Assembly (NCBI GenBank): GCA_020846145.1
Contig: JADLEL010000156.1
Coordinates: 1-37,159 of the forward strand
From: Pirellulales bacterium
Lineage (GTDB): Bacteria > Planctomycetota > Planctomycetia > Pirellulales > Thermoguttaceae
Direction: 5' to 3'
Length of the DNA: 37,159 nt
The position numbers were made by a program, and so were the translations under genes. How positions within the stretch are numbered: position 1 is the first letter of the stretch; each line of letters opens with the position of its first letter. Under the pieces are notes generated by a model. The model was not told the origin of the DNA. It made no database searches and saw nothing but the letters and a program-made list of their open reading frames with translations. Positions 1 through 7,512 of this stretch are shown piece by piece.

Positions 1-126
1 AACATGGACCTGTCCCCTTCCCGCGGCGCGAGGGGGACAGTCCCATTTTCGCGGCGATTAAGCACTTTTACGGCACCATCATCTTTTGCGCCGCGAAAAT
101 CGGGACAGTCCCCTGTGAACGGTTAC
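1..126 (+). repeat. REPIN/MITE-like palindromic element, copy A (cut by window edge)
   Basis: This is the right-hand part of a dispersed element seen four times in the window. It holds the GGGGACAGTCCCATTTTCGCGGCG arm, a spacer with TTACGGCACCATCATC, the inverted arm GCGCCGCGAAAATCGGGACA, and the terminal GTGAACGGTTAC. The left hairpin presumably lies outside the window. It ends 30 bases before the YhcH-type start codon, so it lies in that gene's leader. Confidence 0.85.
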
Positions 127-156
127 ATGAGGTTCCTTTAGAAAGGATTTCATTGC

Positions 157-645
157 ATGATTCTCGATCAAATCGACCGGCGTAAATTATACCGAGGAAT
201 GGGCTTTGGTATTTCCGATGCTCTTGGCTACCTTGCCCAAACGGACTTCAATGCCCTCCCCGACGGGAAGCAGGTAATCGACGGGGACCGGCTTTTCGCC
301 GTCGTCCAACGCTATCAAACCAAGCCGGTCGCCGAAGCCCGCTGGGAAATGCACCAGCGCTACATCGACGTGCAATACATCGTTCGCGGCAGCGAACGCA
401 TCGGTTACGCGCCGTGGCGCAAAAGCCTGCCGGTTCGAGAAGTTTACGATGCGGCACGGGATGTGGCGTTTTACGAGGCATCGGGCGTTCTGCTGCCCGT
501 TTCCGCCGGGATGTTCGCGATTCTCACGCCCAACGAAGTGCATGCCCCCGGTTTGGCTCCCGCCGAACCGGAATCGGCCGGCGAGGTGCTCAAAGTCGTG
601 GTGAAGTGCCTGTGGGAAAAATATGACGCGAGCGGGCGGAAGTGA
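157..645 (+). CDS. YhcH/YjgK/YiaL family (DUF386) sugar-associated protein
   Basis: A 162-residue protein, close to the usual ~150 residues of the YhcH/YjgK/YiaL (EbgC-like) family of small cupin-fold proteins. Visible family features are the HQRYIDVQYIVRGSERIGYAP segment near residues 66-86 (His, Tyr and Asp followed by G-x-E) and the late LTPNEVHAPG segment near 122-131, which supplies another probable metal-binding His. Family members usually accompany sialic acid, beta-galactoside or other sugar catabolic genes, and their reaction is poorly defined (established knowledge). The ATG follows an AAAGGA Shine-Dalgarno sequence at about 143-148. There is no co-directional partner: the next gene is convergent. 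It was probably recruited for sugar use in this sugar-rich window (inference). Confidence 0.85.
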   Translation: MILDQIDRRKLYRGMGFGISDALGYLAQTDFNALPDGKQVIDGDRLFAVVQRYQTKPVAEARWEMHQRYIDVQYIVRGSERIGYAPWRKSLPVREVYDAARDVAFYEASGVLLPVSAGMFAILTPNEVHAPGLAPAEPESAGEVLKVVVKCLWEKYDASGRK

Positions 646-680
646 AGTATTTTTCTCCCGTCTTGAGTTTGCTGCCCGAG

Positions 681-1475
681 TTAGGATTTCGACTTTCGCC
701 ATACCCAAAAGAGCAAACCCAAAAGCCCAGCGCCGAGCAGCGCCAGCGTACCCGGTTCGGGCACGATCGTGCCGATGTTGACGCCCAGGCCGTCGCCGGA
801 GGTGTGGGTGAAATTGACCGTCAGCGAGCTAACGGGATCGTCGATGCGGACCAGCGCCAAGCCGGTGTTCCACCACGGGTCATTGCCGCCGTTGCCGATC
901 TGCGAGTTCTGCATCGAGAAGTTTCCCGCTCCTCCCGAAAAGGACGTCGCGCCCCAGTTTTGGCCGTTGGTCCAATCGCCGAAATAGGTGCCGTTTTGGG
1001 ATACCGAGGCCGTGCTGGTGCAATCCGCGACGGTTTCATTCGAACCGGGCGTGGGATTGCGACGCCCCAGGCCGGACACGCCCAAAATCAATTTCCCCGC
1101 GGGGACCGTGCCGGAAAACGTGTAGGTTACTTGCCAGGCCGTATTGATCGGGTTGGGTGGCGTGTTGAAGTTGGTTCGCGCCAGCATCTCATTGTTGGTC
1201 CAGGAGTACGTGTCGCCGCCGTAAGGGAGCGAGCCGGTCGCGATGTTCACGTTTTGAAACCGTGCCTCCGTGAAGTTGACGATGGGGCTGTAGGTCATCA
1301 GCACCGTTCCGATCCCTGGCAGGTTATACGTGCCGGAGAACGGAGGCGGAGAGCCGAACGCCGTGGGCGTCATCTGCATCCAGTCCACGTTGTAGCTCGC
1401 CGCCGAGGCGGGAGAAACAACTACGGCGAGAGACAAGCCCAAGCAAGCAAGCATGAGGTTTCTTCGAGTAATCAC
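681..1475 (-). CDS. PEP-CTERM sorting domain protein 1
   Basis: A 264-residue secreted protein with a hydrophobic signal peptide (about residues 7-26, ending PASAAS). The C-terminus is a classical PEP-CTERM: VPEPGTLALLGAGLLGLLF followed by the basic tail WRKSKS. Such proteins are cut and anchored by an exosortase and often become surface or matrix material (established knowledge). The middle is low in charge and rich in N, G, S and T, like a beta-sandwich; I recognise no catalytic domain. The start is GTG at 1475, preceded by AAAGGATCATC. It is the last of four consecutive PEP-CTERM genes on this strand and is separated from the previous one by about 100 bases. No exosortase gene lies in the window. 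Confidence 0.9.
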   Translation of the reverse strand: MITRRNLMLACLGLSLAVVVSPASAASYNVDWMQMTPTAFGSPPPFSGTYNLPGIGTVLMTYSPIVNFTEARFQNVNIATGSLPYGGDTYSWTNNEMLARTNFNTPPNPINTAWQVTYTFSGTVPAGKLILGVSGLGRRNPTPGSNETVADCTSTASVSQNGTYFGDWTNGQNWGATSFSGGAGNFSMQNSQIGNGGNDPWWNTGLALVRIDDPVSSLTVNFTHTSGDGLGVNIGTIVPEPGTLALLGAGLLGLLFWVWRKSKS

Positions 1476-1576
1476 GATGATCCTTTGTAAATCGGGTGGT
1501 AGTTGTCGTATGCGGCATCATAGACCTTTGCCCAACGCGTTATTCGTTGCGAGATTCGACGATCCCGCCCAATTCT

Positions 1577-2515
1577 TCACCTCCATTTTCGCCAACCGTA
1601 GGCCGCGAGGCCGAGCAGGCCCATGCCCAACAAGGTCCAAGTCGCCGGTTCGGGAACGGCCTGCTGATACGCCAGGTCGAATCCCATGCCGGTGTCTTGC
1701 CCGCCGCTGAGGATATAGTTGGTCAGCGTGGCGGCGGAGCGGTTCCATGCGGAAAACTTTTCGCCGTCGCCGGAGAGATACAGGGCGTTGGTCGTCGGAT
1801 CGAAGGCGACCCCGTCGGGATTAGGTCCGAGAGGGCCTGAAGGATTCGTCGGGCTGCCCAGATCGACGGTCGCCCAGGGCGAGGAATTCCCGCCGAAATA
1901 CTCCCACGTATAGTTATCGTTCACGCCGTTCATCGCCAGATTGCCGGGAATCTGAAAGAGCGATCGGCGGCCCGTTCCGTCGGGCACGATGCCGATGCCC
2001 ACGAGATAACCGGTGAGGGGATCGAAGGCCAGATCGGAGCGGAACTCGCCGACGCTGCCCAACGGTCCCGGAATGAGCGTAACCTCGGTTGCCGCCGTGC
2101 CGCTGTTGGAGCCGACGATATAGCGGTAGATCTGACTGTGCCCATAACCCGTCATGTACAGGTTTTGATCGGGCCCGATGGTGAATCCATCGATGATATT
2201 CATTCCCGGCGGAAAGGTATCGTGGATCTGCTGGTTGATTAGTTGATTGCCGGAGTCGAGGTCGGCTTGGTAAAGCACGTGGCTCGCATCGAAAGGATGC
2301 ATGTAGTAGAGCCTACGGTTGTTGTCCATGGCCAGATTCGTAACCATCTTCCCGCCCAGTACTGGACCGCAATCCAGGAACGAGTTGGCTCCCACGTCGT
2401 ATCGCTGGATCCGGTAGCCGTTGTTGTACAGGCCGAAGATTTCGTTCGTAACGGCATACGCCGAGCCGGACAAAATCAAGCACAAACCGACGCTCAAGGC
2501 AATTGATGTTCTCAT
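1577..2515 (-). CDS. PEP-CTERM sorting domain protein 2 (beta-propeller-like)
   Basis: A 312-residue secreted protein. I chose the start at 2515, MRTSIALSVGLCLILSGSAYA, because it follows an AAGGAGAAATACC ribosome site and gives a clean signal peptide; a longer reading to 2614 runs into the neighbouring gene. The body has repeated strand-like units with phrases such as NLAMDNNRRLYYMHP, TIGPDQNLYMTGYG, and VAFDPTTNALYLSGDG, which look like beta-propeller (NHL/SMP-like) blades. The C-terminus is VPEPATWTLLGMGLLGLAA with the basic tail WRKWR, a clear PEP-CTERM. Only 58 bases separate it from the upstream PEP-CTERM gene, so the two are probably co-transcribed. No enzymatic motif is visible; an adhesive or matrix role is inference. 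Confidence 0.9.
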   Translation of the reverse strand: MRTSIALSVGLCLILSGSAYAVTNEIFGLYNNGYRIQRYDVGANSFLDCGPVLGGKMVTNLAMDNNRRLYYMHPFDASHVLYQADLDSGNQLINQQIHDTFPPGMNIIDGFTIGPDQNLYMTGYGHSQIYRYIVGSNSGTAATEVTLIPGPLGSVGEFRSDLAFDPLTGYLVGIGIVPDGTGRRSLFQIPGNLAMNGVNDNYTWEYFGGNSSPWATVDLGSPTNPSGPLGPNPDGVAFDPTTNALYLSGDGEKFSAWNRSAATLTNYILSGGQDTGMGFDLAYQQAVPEPATWTLLGMGLLGLAAYGWRKWR

Positions 2516-2573
2516 TGGTATTTCTCCTTGGATGAATGGTAGTTTTTTGAAGGTGTAAGCATCGCGCTGCTGT

Positions 2574-3590
2574 TTAGCCGCGGCGCTTCCGCAGCCGCAA
2601 CAATCCCAAGCCAATCAAGCCGCCGATGCCCAACAAGGTCATCGTCGCCGGTTCGGGAACGGGAATGGTGTAGAGTTCGAAGGCCAAATCCTTGGAATAC
2701 TGGCCGATGAACGACGGCCCGTCCAAGCCGGGGACGTATTTCTGGGGACCTTCCGGCGGCACGTTCGCGTAATATTGGTTGATGTTCATGCCGCCGACTG
2801 CATTGGGCATAATACTGATGTGGCCTTGCACGGCGTCGTCCTGAAAGTGGTACAGGGGCAGCGTTGGATCGAGAAGCTGTTCGCCCGGCGAGACCGCCGG
2901 GGAGGCTAGGGAATTATTGAGGGTGTAGTCGCGATTGTGCCATCCCCACTGCATCGGCACCACGCCTTGCACCGGATCGTCGAGGGCCACGATTTTCAGC
3001 CAATACACCGTGTCCTTCTGTTGGTTGAAGGGCAGGCTCAGTTCGGCATTGTACTTGTACACGGGTTCCGCGGGATTGGTGCTGGAGACTAACTTTTCGG
3101 TGAATTGGCCCGATCCGGCCGTCAGCGGATTCGGCGTAAAGGTAACGATTTGCGAATTCAAAACGCTTCCCGGATGGCTCCATGTGTACGGATTGGCCGG
3201 ATCGCCGACGGCGACGTCGCTCTCGAAGGCGATTAAAAATCGCTGCACCTGTTGCGGCGGCGTCGCCGCGTTGACGTTCATGTAAGAGCCCCACCACGAA
3301 AGGTGAACGACCGGCGTGCTTACTTTGTCGGCGAAATCGTCGGCCATGAACGTGCCGCGATATACGCCGGGCGCATCGGTCGGATAGTGCCACGCCGTGC
3401 TCAGTTCGTCGTGGCCGGGATAGGTGATCGTGTTGCCCGTGGTATCGGTGATCTTCGTTGCCAGCATCGGTTGCTGTTGGAACTTGAGAACTTGCCCCAG
3501 CAAGGGATCGCCCCAAACGGCACTCGTCATCAGAGCGCAGAGTATGAACGATAACGCGAGAAATCCGATTTGTTTTTGTGTTTTTCGCAT
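2574..3590 (-). CDS. PEP-CTERM sorting domain protein 3
   Basis: A 338-residue secreted protein. The start at 3590 (MRKTQKQIGFLALSFILCAL) has a GAAAGG ribosome site nine bases upstream and gives a standard signal peptide ending SAVWG. The body contains ADDF followed by SWWGSYMN and a late run of strand-like segments. This resembles the planctomycete secreted beta-sandwich type in which 'ADDF ... WGSW' is conserved; I place it by resemblance only. The C-terminus is VPEPATMTLLGIGGLIGLGLL with the tail RLRKRRG. It is followed after 58 bases by the next PEP-CTERM gene. About 197 bases of non-coding DNA lie upstream, where I found no -24/-12 motif. Confidence 0.9.
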   Translation of the reverse strand: MRKTQKQIGFLALSFILCALMTSAVWGDPLLGQVLKFQQQPMLATKITDTTGNTITYPGHDELSTAWHYPTDAPGVYRGTFMADDFADKVSTPVVHLSWWGSYMNVNAATPPQQVQRFLIAFESDVAVGDPANPYTWSHPGSVLNSQIVTFTPNPLTAGSGQFTEKLVSSTNPAEPVYKYNAELSLPFNQQKDTVYWLKIVALDDPVQGVVPMQWGWHNRDYTLNNSLASPAVSPGEQLLDPTLPLYHFQDDAVQGHISIMPNAVGGMNINQYYANVPPEGPQKYVPGLDGPSFIGQYSKDLAFELYTIPVPEPATMTLLGIGGLIGLGLLRLRKRRG

Positions 3591-3787
3591 GATAGTAAAC
3601 CTTTCAAAGTAACGGTGATTGTTGTTTGCACGAAAAATAGTTGTAGGAACGCACGCATCTCGATTCGCTTCGCATTGCCGGCCTTTCTCGCCGGAGAATG
3701 ATCTCGCGGCGCGCCGGACAGAGGTTATCTTCGCGGGCACGGCGGCCCGCGCGGGTTGCGAGGCTCCTTCCTCGACTCGCTTCGCTC

Positions 3788-4648
3788 CTATTTTGCCCGA
3801 GAGGCCGCTGCCTCCTTTCGTTTCCGCGCGGCGAAAACCAGCAACCCCAGCCCGGCCGACGCCGCAAGCAGCAAGGTCGATGGTTCGGGCACGGTGCCGA
3901 TCTGCTGCCGGAAGATCAGGAACTCGGAGTGTCCGCCGGAACCTTCCCCGCTATAGGTGAAGGGATCGGAAAAGAAGCCGGGATCCTTGTTGTACCACAT
4001 CCATTGGGATTGATTGGATATCCCTTGGATTGCATTGTATCCGTGGAACGCGCCGTTGACATTCTGCGGACCGATCGCCAGTGCGCCGACTCCCGGCGCG
4101 GCATTGGGCAGCATTCCGCTTTGATCGACCCAGCCGACGCTCGATCCCGCTCCGCCCGCGTTGGCGTTGGCCAAGGCAATCTGGCTATTGATAAGCCCAA
4201 GATCGGCGACCGTCAGCGTATCGCTTTCAATGCCCGAATCTCGGTCGATGCCGGTTGCGAAAACTCGCCAACCGGTCCCGCTCAATAGCGGACCGCCCTG
4301 CAATTGAAATCCCGCCAACGCCCCTTGGTAAACCGCATCATCGCTCCATGCCACGATATACACGTAATCCGTCGGCGCGGGAGAGGGAACCACATATTGC
4401 TCGGCGCCGACGCCGAGTACCGTATAGGGCGGGGAAGGATTCAAAACGCCCGCTCCGGGCGGATTAACGTAGATATCCCCCGCCGCGAGATTTCGCATGC
4501 CCCCATAGTACGTCGTCATGCCCGCCGTGGGACCGAAGCCGAAGCCGTAGGCATTGTCCACGGTAATGGTCACGCTCAACTGCGCCGCTGCCGGGGAGGA
4601 GGCGGCGACCGTCAATAGCAAAATAATCGCAAAGCATCGCATTTTCAT
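3788..4648 (-). CDS. PEP-CTERM sorting domain protein 4
   Basis: A 286-residue secreted protein. The start at 4648 (MKMRCFAIILLLTVAASSPAAAQ) gives a textbook signal peptide and has GAAGGAC upstream. The C-terminus is VPEPSTLLLAASAGLGLLVF followed by a long basic tail (AARKRKEAAASRAK), typical of PEP-CTERM anchors. The central region is rich in G, A, N and P, contains AWSDDAVYQGALAGFQLQGG and has no recognised catalytic motif. It is the promoter-proximal gene of the four PEP-CTERM genes and lies about 290 bases downstream of the receiver-domain gene. The region just before the ATG (TTTACGAAGGACTACTAC) resembles that of PEP-CTERM protein 1 (TTTACAAAGGATCATC), suggesting a duplicated leader. Confidence 0.9.
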   Translation of the reverse strand: MKMRCFAIILLLTVAASSPAAAQLSVTITVDNAYGFGFGPTAGMTTYYGGMRNLAAGDIYVNPPGAGVLNPSPPYTVLGVGAEQYVVPSPAPTDYVYIVAWSDDAVYQGALAGFQLQGGPLLSGTGWRVFATGIDRDSGIESDTLTVADLGLINSQIALANANAGGAGSSVGWVDQSGMLPNAAPGVGALAIGPQNVNGAFHGYNAIQGISNQSQWMWYNKDPGFFSDPFTYSGEGSGGHSEFLIFRQQIGTVPEPSTLLLAASAGLGLLVFAARKRKEAAASRAK

Positions 4649-4936
4649 GTAGTAGTCCTTCGTAAATGGTGTAGATTGATGATAAATGGCTGGAAACAAC
4701 TCCTCGTCAATTCGCTCGATCCGATGTTGGAAACGATCGCAAGGAAACCTTTCGCGTTAGCCCGCTTGGGCAACCGCCCCTTCCTCGCGCGGCGTGCTCG
4801 ATGGATTGGGAACGGTTTCGCCGCGCGATCGCATCGCGCTTTCGGCCGATTTCTTCCTCTCCCCTTGGGAGAGGAGTAGAGGGTGATAACCGGATGATCG
4901 AGCATCAACCGGCAAACCTTTTCTACCGGAAGGTCT
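4649..4936. repeat. Intergenic stretch with CTCTCCC/GGGAGAG hairpin repeats
   Basis: No gene is visible. Two inverted copies of a short palindromic repeat are present. One is CCTCTCCC CTT GGGAGAGG at 4856-4874, followed by a GGGTGA tail. The other, in opposite orientation, is at about 4936-4963 and overlaps the 3' end of the receiver-domain gene. The same motif is widespread between genes in many bacteria. The remaining bases, 4649-4850, hold the leader of PEP-CTERM gene 4; I see no sigma-54 promoter there. Confidence 0.6.
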
Positions 4937-5494
4937 TCACCCTAATCCTCTCCCCGTGGGAGATGGAAGAACAAATTCGCTTTTCGCAATGGTTCGGTGT
5001 TGATTCGATAACCTCCTTTCCTGCGTCCCTAGTTCGTAAAACTCCTCTTCGATGAATAAACCGATGGAAGGCATTGCGGCCTCCTTCGCGGCCCTATCGT
5101 TCCGCGCCCCGCGAGAGCGGCAGAGATCGAAAAACACCGCCGCCTCCAAAGGTTTGCAAAGATAGGAATGAACTCCCAGGCTCAATGCGCGAATTTCGTC
5201 TTCGGCCGCGTAGGCGTCGGTCAGCAGGCAAACGACCGTTCCTTCGGGAAAGGGCCGAATCATCTCGACGACGTCGAAACCGCTGAATTCGCGGACTTGA
5301 AGGTTGACGATGCAAACGTCGGGCGCGCCGGCGGACCAATCGTGCAGCAATTCCCGGCCCGTGGCGAGGAAGTGAATTTTCAATCGTTCGGCCTGGGCTT
5401 CGGCCAACAGGTGGTTGTAATCCGAACGATTGGCATCCACGATCCAGACGATGGGTCGATGAATTGAAACTCGATCTGCCGCATGGGAACGCAT
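4937..5494 (-). CDS. Degenerate response-regulator receiver protein
   Basis: A 185-residue single-domain receiver (REC) protein without an output domain. The fold signature is clear: IVWIVDANRSD at 15-25 (beta1 and acidic pocket), VCIVNLQVREFSGFDVVEMI at 60-79 (beta3), CLLTDA at 89-94 (conserved Thr92) and SYLCKPLE at 110-117 (conserved Lys114). The residue where the phosphoacceptor Asp is expected is Asn64, and the acidic pair is reduced to Asp20 and Asn22. It is therefore probably not regulated by ordinary aspartyl phosphorylation (inference). The last eight or so residues (PSPTGRGLG) and the stop codon come from a palindromic intergenic repeat. It lies behind a strong sigma-54 promoter and next to a sigma-54 activator that lacks its own receiver, so the two may act as a split regulator. 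Confidence 0.8.
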   Translation of the reverse strand: MRSHAADRVSIHRPIVWIVDANRSDYNHLLAEAQAERLKIHFLATGRELLHDWSAGAPDVCIVNLQVREFSGFDVVEMIRPFPEGTVVCLLTDAYAAEDEIRALSLGVHSYLCKPLEAAVFFDLCRSRGARNDRAAKEAAMPSIGLFIEEEFYELGTQERRLSNQHRTIAKSEFVLPSPTGRGLG

Positions 5495-5916
5495 GTTTGC
5501 ACCTGCTCGTTATTTGGGTGTCCGATTTCGACAAATAGCACAAGCCGTGCCAAGGCCGCGAATCGAACTCGAATAAACGCGCCAAGTCCTTGCGGCGAAA
5601 GGAGATGAAAATATTTATGGCGTTTTCCCGGCCCGAAACGTTAAATAATGCGGCCGCGGATGATGGTAGAAAAGATGCCAACGCCGGTTCATTTCATGCC
5701 AATCGGCTTGGTTCATCGCGCACCGCGGAAGCCGCGACGCGATACCGCGCTAAGAACGTCGCAAATTACGCCGCGCGATTACGCGAGGGCATCGCGCGAG
5801 GGCATCGCGCGAGAAGAAAATGATTGAAGTTCCTCATCCCAATCGCTACCCGAGACGCCCCCGGTGCGTCCGCCGGTTAAATAAGATGCCGAATGGATCG
5901 AGCGATCGGCGTCGGC
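5495..5916. other. Intergenic region between sigma-54 activator and receiver gene
   Basis: About 420 bases without a convincing gene. It contains the sigma-54 promoter annotated separately and, at about 5783-5810, a short direct repeat of GCGAGGGCATCGC type. A 77-codon plus-strand reading at 5590-5823 was considered and rejected. Confidence 0.5.
5537..5553 (-). promoter_or_regulatory. Sigma-54 (-24/-12) promoter of the receiver-domain gene
   Basis: On the minus strand the sequence reads TTGGCACGGCTTGTGCT. It matches the sigma-54 consensus TGGCACG-N4-TTGCW at all but one of the defined positions, and the invariant GG and GC are separated by exactly ten bases. The predicted start of transcription is near 5527, giving a leader of about 33 bases before the ATG at 5494. 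The neighbouring gene encodes a sigma-54 activator, which supports the call. Confidence 0.75.
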
Positions 5917-7026
5917 TTAAGCCGCCCGCTTGAATGCCTTGGTGCGCTTCGGAAAGAATGCGTCCAGGCCGTACTTGTGAAGTTTTCGCGCGAGTTGATG
6001 GCGTTCCATGCCGAGCAGTTGGGCCGCTTCGCTTCGATTGCCGTTGGTAAACTCCACGGTTTTACGGATGTGCTCTCGCTCCACCTCCGCCATCGTAATC
6101 CAACGTCCTTCGGCGATGCCGGCACGACGGTCCTTCAAAATGTCCGCGGCGCGGTTTTCCGCGGCGCTTTCTTCAAGGACAACGTGCGGAAAATCGGCCC
6201 TCCTTGGGGCGATTTCCGCGTCGAAAACGGCCTCTTCCTCCCCGGCAAAAACGTCTTCCGGCAAAATCGCTCGGCCCGGACTCGAAAAGCACGCGCGCTC
6301 CAACATATTCTCCAATTGCCGCACGTTTCCCGGCCAATCGTAGTGCTGCATCCGCCGGAGAGCCGACGCGGAAAGCTGTTTTTCGGGCAGTCCGTGGTTG
6401 AACGCAAGTTTACTCATGAAATGGCGGGCAATTTCCGCGATGTCTTCCGGCCGCTCGCGCAAGGGCGCCGTCCGCAACGAAACCACGTTCAGGCGATAGT
6501 ACAGGTCTTCCCGAAACCGGCCCGCAAGCACTTCGCGCTTCAAATCGCGATTCGTGGCGGCGATCACGCGGACCTCGACGGGAATCTCCTGGTGGCTGCC
6601 GACCGGACATACCGTGCGCTGCTGGAGTACGCGGAGCAATTTGGTTTGCACGTCGATTCCCAATTCGCCGATCTCGTCGAGAAAGATCGTTCCCCCCTCG
6701 GCTGCGCGAAAGCAACCCAAGGCGGCGTAATCGGCCCCCGTAAAGGCTCCCTTGAGGTGTCCGAATACATGGCTCGAAAACAACGCTCCCGGAATGGCCG
6801 CGCAATCGACGGGGATGAAGGGCTTCTCCGCCCGCGGGCCGAGCGCGTGGATCGCGCGGGAGATGACCTCCTTGCCCGTCCCCGTGGGACCGGTGATCAA
6901 CACGTTCGACGGGAACGCGGACGCGGCGAGAATCTGCTCTCGAATCTTTCCGGCCCAGGGGGAGATGCCCACGATCCCCGTAAGTTCGGATTTCCGCATG
7001 GAGCGGGAAGGAAAATCGGTCTGCAT
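5917..7026 (-). CDS. Sigma-54-dependent AAA+ transcriptional activator (PrsR/NtrC-like, no receiver)
   Basis: A bacterial enhancer-binding protein that remodels sigma-54 RNA polymerase using ATP. From the start at 7026 (MQTDFPSRSMRKSELTGIVG, with AAGGATC upstream) it has 369 residues. The AAA+ domain follows almost at once: Walker A GPTGTGKE at 46-53, the sigma-54 contact loop GAFTGA at 93-98, Walker B IFLDEIGEL near 114-122, and ATNRDLK and GNVRQLEN later. A Fis-type helix-turn-helix (NRSEAAQLLGMERHQLARKL) lies near the C-terminus. There is no N-terminal receiver, GAF or PAS domain, so control must come in trans or by expression level. In other bacteria a related activator, PrsR, switches on PEP-CTERM genes together with sigma-54 (established knowledge); the adjacent PEP-CTERM block makes the same role likely here (inference). 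Confidence 0.9.
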   Translation of the reverse strand: MQTDFPSRSMRKSELTGIVGISPWAGKIREQILAASAFPSNVLITGPTGTGKEVISRAIHALGPRAEKPFIPVDCAAIPGALFSSHVFGHLKGAFTGADYAALGCFRAAEGGTIFLDEIGELGIDVQTKLLRVLQQRTVCPVGSHQEIPVEVRVIAATNRDLKREVLAGRFREDLYYRLNVVSLRTAPLRERPEDIAEIARHFMSKLAFNHGLPEKQLSASALRRMQHYDWPGNVRQLENMLERACFSSPGRAILPEDVFAGEEEAVFDAEIAPRRADFPHVVLEESAAENRAADILKDRRAGIAEGRWITMAEVEREHIRKTVEFTNGNRSEAAQLLGMERHQLARKLHKYGLDAFFPKRTKAFKRAA

Positions 7027-7101
7027 GATGAGTGATCCTTGTGATGCATCCCGCATTGCCCGTTCGGGCAACGTCCACGAATAATACCGGTGTCGTAACA
7101 T

Positions 7102-7455
7102 TTTTTATGGGTTGGGCGAATCAAGCGCGGCACGAACCAACGTATAACCGTTGAGAAACGCACGCGCGGGTCCGCGCTGCGCTTGACCCACCCTACTGCT
7201 TGCATTGAATTCGACGAAAAAAGCTGGCGCTCAATGGAAGACGATCCACTCAAGTGGGACTTCTTCGTTCGAGCGCGGTCGCTGCCTCATCGGGTAGGGG
7301 GAAATGATGTTTTGAAAAGTCAATTATGACAATCTATCCTGAAATTATTAAAAGAATGTTGGAATTAGTCAAGAATTAAAGTTGGAATATCATTTCCAAG
7401 GCACAAAAGAATCGTCGTATCTACCTGACAGATATATATTTACGTCAAAAAACAA
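7102..7455. other. Gene-free stretch upstream of RAYT element
   Basis: No gene is visible. At 7165-7195 there is a remnant of a common planctomycete intergenic repeat (GTCCGCGCTGCGCTTGACCCA). From about 7310 to 7460 the sequence becomes markedly AT-rich compared with its surroundings, with runs such as GAAATTATTAAAAGAATG, suggesting inserted or decaying DNA next to the transposase element. Confidence 0.5.
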
Positions 7456-7479
7456 AAAAAGGGGATAAGTCCAATTATT
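7456..7479 (+). repeat. Left inverted repeat of RAYT element
   Basis: AAAAAGGGGATAAGTCCAAT followed by TATT. It is an exact inverted match to the sequence at 8186-8209, so the two bracket the RAYT gene. The GGGGA...TCC core resembles the GGGGACTGGTCC arms of the REPIN-like elements elsewhere in the window. Confidence 0.85.
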
Positions 7480-7512
7480 GACACGAAAGAGCAGTTTTGG
7501 TAGATTTCCGAC

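Noticed and set aside
1476..4936. Sigma-54 promoters in front of the four PEP-CTERM genes
   Set aside because: I looked for GG-N10-GC in -24/-12 context upstream of each gene and found none that fits. Control by the neighbouring activator therefore remains unproven for these genes.
5590..5823. 77-codon plus-strand small ORF with a nearby AAAGGAG
   Set aside because: There is no hydrophobic, domain or conservation signal; the C-terminal part translates a short direct repeat and is merely Arg/Ala-rich. The ribosome site spacing is poor for either ATG.
681..7026. Complete PEP-CTERM/exosortase locus
   Set aside because: No exosortase, PrsK-like kinase or polysaccharide export gene is in the window; only substrates and regulators are seen.
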